A DNA stretch of 64,000 nucleotides from Euptelea pleiosperma (taxonomy: Eukaryota > Streptophyta > Magnoliopsida > Ranunculales > Eupteleaceae): positions 28,093,913 to 28,157,912 of the forward strand of contig CM068547.1 of assembly GCA_035048495.1 (NCBI GenBank). The letters are read 5' to 3'. A model generated the notes under the pieces. That model ran no database searches, was not told the origin of the DNA, and saw only the letters and a program-made list of their open reading frames with translations. Below, piece after piece: positions 58,585 to 64,000 of the stretch. The position numbers were made by a program, and so were the translations under genes. The stretch's first letter is position 1; every line of letters begins with the position of its first letter.

Positions 58585-59196
58585 CATTACATAAAAATAA
58601 ACATAGAAAAACAACTTAAGCTAAAAACACTATCAGAAATAACAGAATCACGTGGAAGCAAGATTCTCAATTTAAGTAATAAGCTGAAAATAGAAAACGT
58701 TGCATGTTAAGCACAGCAGAAAATGAATTTTTCTATTATTTATGTAATTTTTTTTCTTTGTTGGTGAAGGGGTGGACGGAGTTAGTTAGTTATGCAAACA
58801 CTTTCTCTTTTCATCAATTGGAAATGGGCAAGTACCTTAGTAGGCCAACCTAAAGTTTTAAACATTTAAACCCTGAGATGAAACGTTAGGACCCTTGTTA
58901 CATAAAAATAAACATAACAAAACAATTTAAGCGGAAAATACTATCAGAAATAACATAATCACATGGAAGCAAGATTCCCAATTTAAGTGATAAACTGAAA
59001 ATAGAGAATGTTGCATTTTAAGGAATTTTTCTATTATTTATATAAATTTTTTTTCTTTGTTGGTGATGGGGTGTACAGAGTTTGTTAGTTATGCAAACAC
59101 TTTCTCTTTTCATCAATTGGAAATGGGCAAGTACCTTAGTAGGCCAACCTAAAGTTTTAAACATTTAAACCCTGAGATAAAAGTGTTACACTATCC
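58585..59196. repeat. about 312-bp tandem duplication in copy 2 intron 4
   Basis: 'ttacataaaaataaacata' begins a unit near 58587 and again near 58899. Both units continue through 'cactatcagaaataaca', 'catgtggaagcaagatt', 'ttttctttgttggtga' and 'caattggaaatgggcaagtacc'. Copy 1 has one unit (about 29784-30090). Confidence 0.75.
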
Positions 59197-59405
59197 CAGG
59201 AAACTTTGGCCAATCAATGGCATACAATACAATAGAATGGAAAAACTTAAAAGTAAGGATCAGCTGATTGAGCTGTTTAGCTGAGGAGATAAACATGTTA
59301 CACTATCCCAGGAAACTATGGTTAATCAATGGCATACGATACAATCGAATGGGAAAATTAAAAAGGATCACCCAATTGAGTTGTTTAGGAGATACCCTGT
59401 CATCA
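59184..59405. repeat. 112-bp tandem duplication in copy 2 intron 4
   Basis: 'tgttacactatcccaggaaac' occurs at 59184 and 59296; both units run through 'aatcaatggcatac', 'acaatagaatgg/acaatcgaatgg' and 'gagttgtttag'. Copy 1 has one unit. Confidence 0.75.
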
Positions 59406-60736
59406 AATGGGGGTGGGACTACCCTTGTGCACCTCATGTACCACACCATTAAACCAACCTTATAGTCAACAAGACAGTTGCCTTAGTCCTTAGATTTCTC
59501 ATATTTGCAAGGCATGTAACTATCTAAGTGAGTGAGTACATCTACCAGAAGTCAATACCCACCTTGTGTCCAACATGGGTAGGCGGTAGACTGCTTAGGT
59601 GAGCCTTGACTAGGCAGTTGCCCGGTTTTCATAGGCTAGACTAAACTAAATGTGTTGTCTTTTACTTTAAGAACAATACTTTTGTTGTTTCAAAGACTAG
59701 TTATAATATGTCCTCGTTAGTGTCAATTTTTTTCTTTCTTTAAACTCCTAAACTTGATATTCGCAATATAACACAATTTTTTTTTTATAAATGACCAATA
59801 GAACATGTTATATTACATATTAAACTACAAAGTTTGAATTACATACTACCAAAATTACATAATAACACAGTTATAATCGAAATCCCCAATATGCAGGGCC
59901 GGAATGATCATTTATGCAGGGGCTAGTACGGCAGGGTATACCAAGCTTTGGAGCATCACTGCTAACACTATATCTTCCCCCTCTTAAAAGGGGAGTGGTC
60001 ACTAATCACTATGGTGGGGTACGCTAGAGGCTGATGTCCAGCACTTTATAAGGTCTCTATTTTGTAATTTAAATAATTAGATAACAAAATAATTATTGGA
60101 GTGGTATTTAAAATTTATTTAGTATGTTTCCTAATTATGTAGTTTGGGATTCATGGAAGTTTCTAAAAGTCATTAGTTGGGAGTGAGTTTGTAATAATTG
60201 TTATCTTCAAGTGTTTGGAATTTGTTAGGGTGTTTAAAAAGATTTCAGGCACAAATCGAACCGATGGCATATCTGGTTCAGAAGCACAGAGCTGCAGCGT
60301 CCAAACACAGAAAAAGAGGGCAAAGGAACAAAAGACGACTATCCAAACACCAAATGTATGGACTAAACCTGAGAATACAACCACCAGGATTTAAATATTT
60401 ACAGATGTCCTAGTTATGCTAAGTTTGGGTATAAAGGAAGTTTCTAAAAGACAGCTAGAGTGAGTTTAGGACAAGTAATAGTTGTTCCCATGAAGTGTTT
60501 GAGAGTTGTTAGGGTGTTTAAAAACCATTCTATTTGTCATAATCTTTGTTGCATGGATTCTTCTGAATGGGCAAAGTACCCAGGTCGGACATGTGTTGGA
60601 ATCCGACACACGACATAGATTCTGGTGTGACACTTCCAAATTCTGTCTTCTTTTTTCCTTTCTTGCAAGATACTAACATTTGTTATAGGTCATGAGCTCT
60701 ACCTATTAGAATTGAAATTTTCTATGCAATAAATAT

Positions 60737-60764
60737 ATCATATATATATATATATATATATATG
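60737..60764. repeat. (AT)n microsatellite
   Basis: A run of alternating AT in copy 2 intron 4 at the site of 'catatatatat'. Similar short runs occur at 10258-10281 and 7002-7010. Confidence 0.8.
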
Positions 60765-60930
60765 TACTCTCTTGTCTACAAGTATATGAAACAAATCATA
60801 AGATATCACATCATACTTTTCACTGTCATCCTTCTTATTACATAAAAAATAATAACCTTGTTTCACATTATTTAAAGTATATAGCCGAGTTCCCGAATCA
60901 TATTTTTAAGATTCATCTAATTAGACACTG

Positions 60931-61430
60931 TACCCGTGTCAGATTCCAACACCCATAATCGTATCAATGCAAGATACATCATAGTTGACGTACGATTAGA
61001 AATTTTGCCTTCCAATAAGGAGGGTGAACACTGCCATGATATCATTCACTCCAATACTGACAGCCTTTTTTCTTCATGGGTTTATTACTGGTCGATAGAT
61101 CTACAGCAATGGATGAACCAATTGTGGCTGTCCTACATCAGCATCTAAGCAAGAGTCTACACAAGCAATGAGGTCCAACGTACCCGTGTCAGATTCCAAC
61201 ACCCATAATCGTATCAATGCAAGATACATCATAGTTGACGTACGATTAGAAATTTTGCCTTCCAATAAGGAGGGTGAACACTGCCATGATATCATTCACT
61301 CCAATACTGACAGCCTTTTTTCTTCATGGGTTTATTACTGGTCGATAGATCTACAGCAATGGATGAACCAATTGTGGCTGTCCTACATCAGCATCTAAGC
61401 AAGAGTCTACACAAGCAATGAGGTCCAACG
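60931..61430. repeat. perfect 250-bp tandem duplication in copy 2 intron 4
   Basis: 60931-61180 and 61181-61430 appear identical base for base, both starting 'tacccgtgtcagattccaac' and ending 'aagcaatgaggtccaacg'. Copy 1 has a single, diverged version at about 32440-32600. Identity points to a very recent event or an assembly duplication. Confidence 0.9.
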
Positions 61431-61552
61431 CCCGGGCTTGCTTAGCTGTTTGATAACCATGTTACTAAGGATAAGAAGATCAATGATCCACATGTAATGT
61501 TTCATGAATAATTCAGATACGCTTAAAAAAAAAGCCTCTCAATGCTACCAAT

Positions 61553-62556
61553 TAATGCAGGGGCATTTTCACACCGGGCTCGAGTGGGGCAGCCTGTGTA
61601 ATATGGAGCACACTCGGGGTGGGGTGGCCTGTATGATATGGGCCCACGAGGAGGTGGCCTGTGTGATATGGGCCCACGAGGGGTCGTGTCAACCGAGAAC
61701 CTAGATAGATCCTATGAGATAAAGGAATTTAATCTCACACTACCAACAGTCGCAGCTTTTGGGGAGTATTAGTTAAATGTCCTGCATCAAAGTGGTATCA
61801 GAGCGGGAGGTCTCGTGTTCGAGTCTCCTCACCGGGGGTGATTAATGCAGGGGCATTTTCACATTGGGCTCGAGTAGGGCAGCCTGTGTAATATGGAGCA
61901 CACTCGGGGTGGGGTGGCCTGTGTGATATGGGCCCACGAAGGGTCGTGTCAATCGAGAACCTAGATAGATCCTATGAGATAAAAGGAATTTAATCTCACG
62001 CTACCAACAGTCGCGGCTTTTGGGGAGTATTGGTTAAATGTCCTGCATCAAAGTGCTCTTAATGCAGGGGCATTTTCATACCGGGCTCGAGTGGGACAGC
62101 CTGTGTAATATGGAGTACACTCGGGGTGGGGTGGCCTGTGTGATATGGGCCCACGAGGAGGTGGCCTGTGTGATATGGGCCCACGAGGGGTCGTGTCAAC
62201 CGAGAACCTAGATAGATCCTATGAGATAAAGGAATTTAATCTCAAGCTACCAACAGTCGCGGCTTTTGGGGAGTATTAGTTAAATGTCCTGCATCAAAGT
62301 GGTATCAGAGCGGGAGGTCTCGTGTTCGAGTCTCCTCACCGGAGGTGATTAATGCAGGGGCATTTTCATACCGGGCTCGAGTGGGGCAGCCTGTGTAATA
62401 TGGAGCACACTCGGGGTGGGGTGGCCTGTATGATATGGGCCCACGAGGGGTCGTGTCAACCGAGAACCTAGATAGATCCTATGAGATAAAGGAATTTAAT
62501 CTCACGCTACCAACAGTCACGACTTTTGGGGAGTATTGGTTAAATGTCCTGCATCA
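61553..62556 (+). mobile_element. TRIM/SMART-type miniature LTR retrotransposon array (four LTRs)
   Basis: Four LTR-like units: 61553-61789 (237 bp), 61843-62050 (208), 62060-62296 (237), 62350-62556 (207), each starting TAATGCAGG and ending CCTGCATCA. Between units 1-2 and 3-4 are 53-bp internal domains with a primer-binding site TGGTATCAGAGC (61793-61804 and 62300-62311), which matches the initiator-Met tRNA 3' end, and a purine-rich GGGGGTGAT or GGAGGTGAT before the next LTR. Between units 2 and 3 only 9 bp of internal domain remain. CCAAT borders the whole array (61548-61552, 62557-62561), and the paralogous intron lacks it (about 32730). The 237-bp LTRs contain a 29-30 bp internal duplication absent from the others. 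Confidence 0.85.
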
Positions 62557-64000
62557 CCAATGTTTCCAGCAATGAGTTATATAATGATTTAAAAGGTGCT
62601 TGGGTGCATGCCTTGAGGTGAGAAGCAACAAAAAGACATTGAGGTGTGATACTTGAGGAGCATAGCATGTCAAGCATATGCTTTTGACAATCAGGCCCAC
62701 ATGAGTTTCATGCCTTCACAGAAGCGCACTTACATTCACGTACGTGCTTCTCACTCAGTAATGTGTAAAAGGGTTTGGGCTGTTTGACTACCATAGAGTT
62801 TAAACTTGTCGACTACCAACGGGTTCTTTGAAGTCTTGCAGTGAGACTTATCAAAAAAAAAAAAAAACGTCTTGCAGTGAGATGCACTTGCATTTTAGAC
62901 TGTTGGGCTTGCACCCTAGTATGCATTGTTGAATGGATTCTCCAAAACGGGCAAAGTACCTATGTCACAACTCACATGTATCGGAGTCCAATATGATACA
63001 GATTCTTGTGCAACGCTTCCAAATTGTGTTTTGTTTTTTTACTTTCTTGCAAGACATTGATCAACAATTTGTCATAGTGTATGAGTTATACCTTTTAAGA
63101 TTAAAGTTTTTATACAACATTACATATATATGTATTTTCTTTTCTATAAATATATCATATTAATCATAAAATATTCTATCATACTATCCATTATTGTCCT
63201 CATTATTATGTAAAAAAAAATTGGTTCACATTATTTAAAGTATATTGCCAAGTCCACAGATCCTATTTTTCAAGGTTCGCCGAATCGGACACTCCACACC
63301 AGCGTCAAACTCTGACGCCTATACCCATATCAATGCAACATATCTAGTTGATTAATTAGTGCAAAAACAATACGGTTTGGACCGTCTTAGCTACCATGGA
63401 GTGAAATTATTGACTGCGAAGTGGATTCTCTTTAATCAACTAAGAGAATATTGATAGTGATAATCTTGATTAGATATGACGTGACTTGCAAAATCTTCTT
63501 CGTTCACCCAAAAGAGAGAGCCATGGTTGAACTTTAAAGGAGTGTCTTTCCATTCTTCATGAACCTAACATTCAGATATCCACCACCTAGCCGAAACAAA
63601 TACATCTCAAGTTAAATTCCTCTAGTCATAGCAGTGCCTCTTTATTTTATATTTTAATTTTAAGGTGCCTTTCATTTTTGACACCCGTCAGTGATCACTG
63701 TTTTCTTACCAGACTCGAGCAATCGTGTGTGTGTGTGCTTGCGCGTGCATGCACATAGACCGTCAACTCACAATTTGGATCATTCAATCTGTTGGGCACC
63801 TCGAGGATAGCATGTAGCGCCAGTAACATACTTTTGATCTGTAATTGGAAGATTGGATTTTTTTTTTCTTTATTCTTGTTCTACTGTCTAAGTCTTTAGT
63901 AGTATGCTGTAACAATAACATAGATACAGTTAGTTGACAATCCCCACATACAAGAATTGCCATCATTAGCTTCTCAATACATGTATAGATTAAAAGTTTT

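Larger units (their letters stand above)
58157..64000 (-). other. intron 4 of eIF3b copy 2 (incomplete)
   Basis: This stretch matches copy 1 intron 4 (29326 onward) in many blocks, for example 58842-58870 with 30019-30047, 59890-59960 with 31563-31640, 60220-60470 with 31868-32120, and 62560-63960 with 32740-34290. It lacks the insertion at 30432-31322 and carries several tandem duplications and a miniature LTR element array instead. No exon is present. Confidence 0.8.

Noticed and set aside
60936..61398. Two identical 70-residue open frames
   Set aside because: They arise from the perfect 250-bp duplication in an intron and have no family match; the repeat is reported instead.
61793..61840. 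tRNA-like look of the short internal domain ('gtgttcgagtctcc' resembles a B box)
   Set aside because: It lacks the rest of a tRNA; its position right after an LTR fits a primer-binding site and internal domain.
58157..64000. Copy 2 of eIF3b being truncated at exon 5
   Set aside because: Intron 4 homology with copy 1 continues to the window edge, and exon 4 would lie just outside, so absence is an edge effect.

Overview
This is a nuclear genomic window from a seed plant, most likely an angiosperm. The genes have spliceosomal GT-AG introns, the intergenic DNA is AT-rich, and several plant transposon classes are present. The genes are housekeeping genes, so I cannot place the species from the sequence.

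Layout of host genes: (1) 2505-3449 (+), an intronless membrane-anchored MYB/SANT protein (MAMYB type). (2) 14175-15600 (+), DCC1, a subunit of the CTF18 alternative clamp loader, in 3 exons. (3) 19284-24595 (-), phosphoacetylglucosamine mutase in 8 exons, convergent with DCC1. (4) 26964-36396 (-), a complete eIF3 subunit b gene in 11 exons. (5) 55822 to beyond the right edge (-), a second, intact-looking eIF3b paralogue. Its exons 5-11 are in the window and its exons 1-4 must lie past base 64000. (6) 42587-43422 (-), a third eIF3b piece holding only exons 1-2, with three in-frame stops. The eIF3b locus is therefore a local duplication with one dead fragment between two gene copies. I rebuilt all exon chains by hand from splice sites and reading phase; every chain stays in frame.

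Most of the rest is mobile DNA, and for many elements the insertion footprint is visible. A family of palindromic foldback elements, often ending in G-box-like GCCACGTGGC, occurs more than a dozen times. There is a long-TIR Mutator-like foldback (9029-10254), a decayed Harbinger-like block with a Myb/SANT-like relic (about 7119-13640), a Harbinger-like MITE (12639-13151) and a MULE-like MITE with a perfect 9-bp target duplication (17938-18317). There are two solo LTRs (38690-40062 and 44065-44747), a hAT-like element containing a LINE 3' piece (40856-41681), and a deleted Copia retrotransposon (45705-50215) that itself hosts two younger insertions. A non-autonomous Helitron lies at 51814-54423 with both diagnostic ends. 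A TRIM/SMART-type miniature LTR element array (61553-62556) sits inside intron 4 of the second eIF3b copy.

The two eIF3b copies act as a natural control: insertions and tandem duplications in one copy can be compared with an empty site in the other. The most novel-looking items are the four-LTR miniature retrotransposon array, the repeatedly duplicated intron 4 around it, and the foldback family that may carry G-box motifs next to genes.
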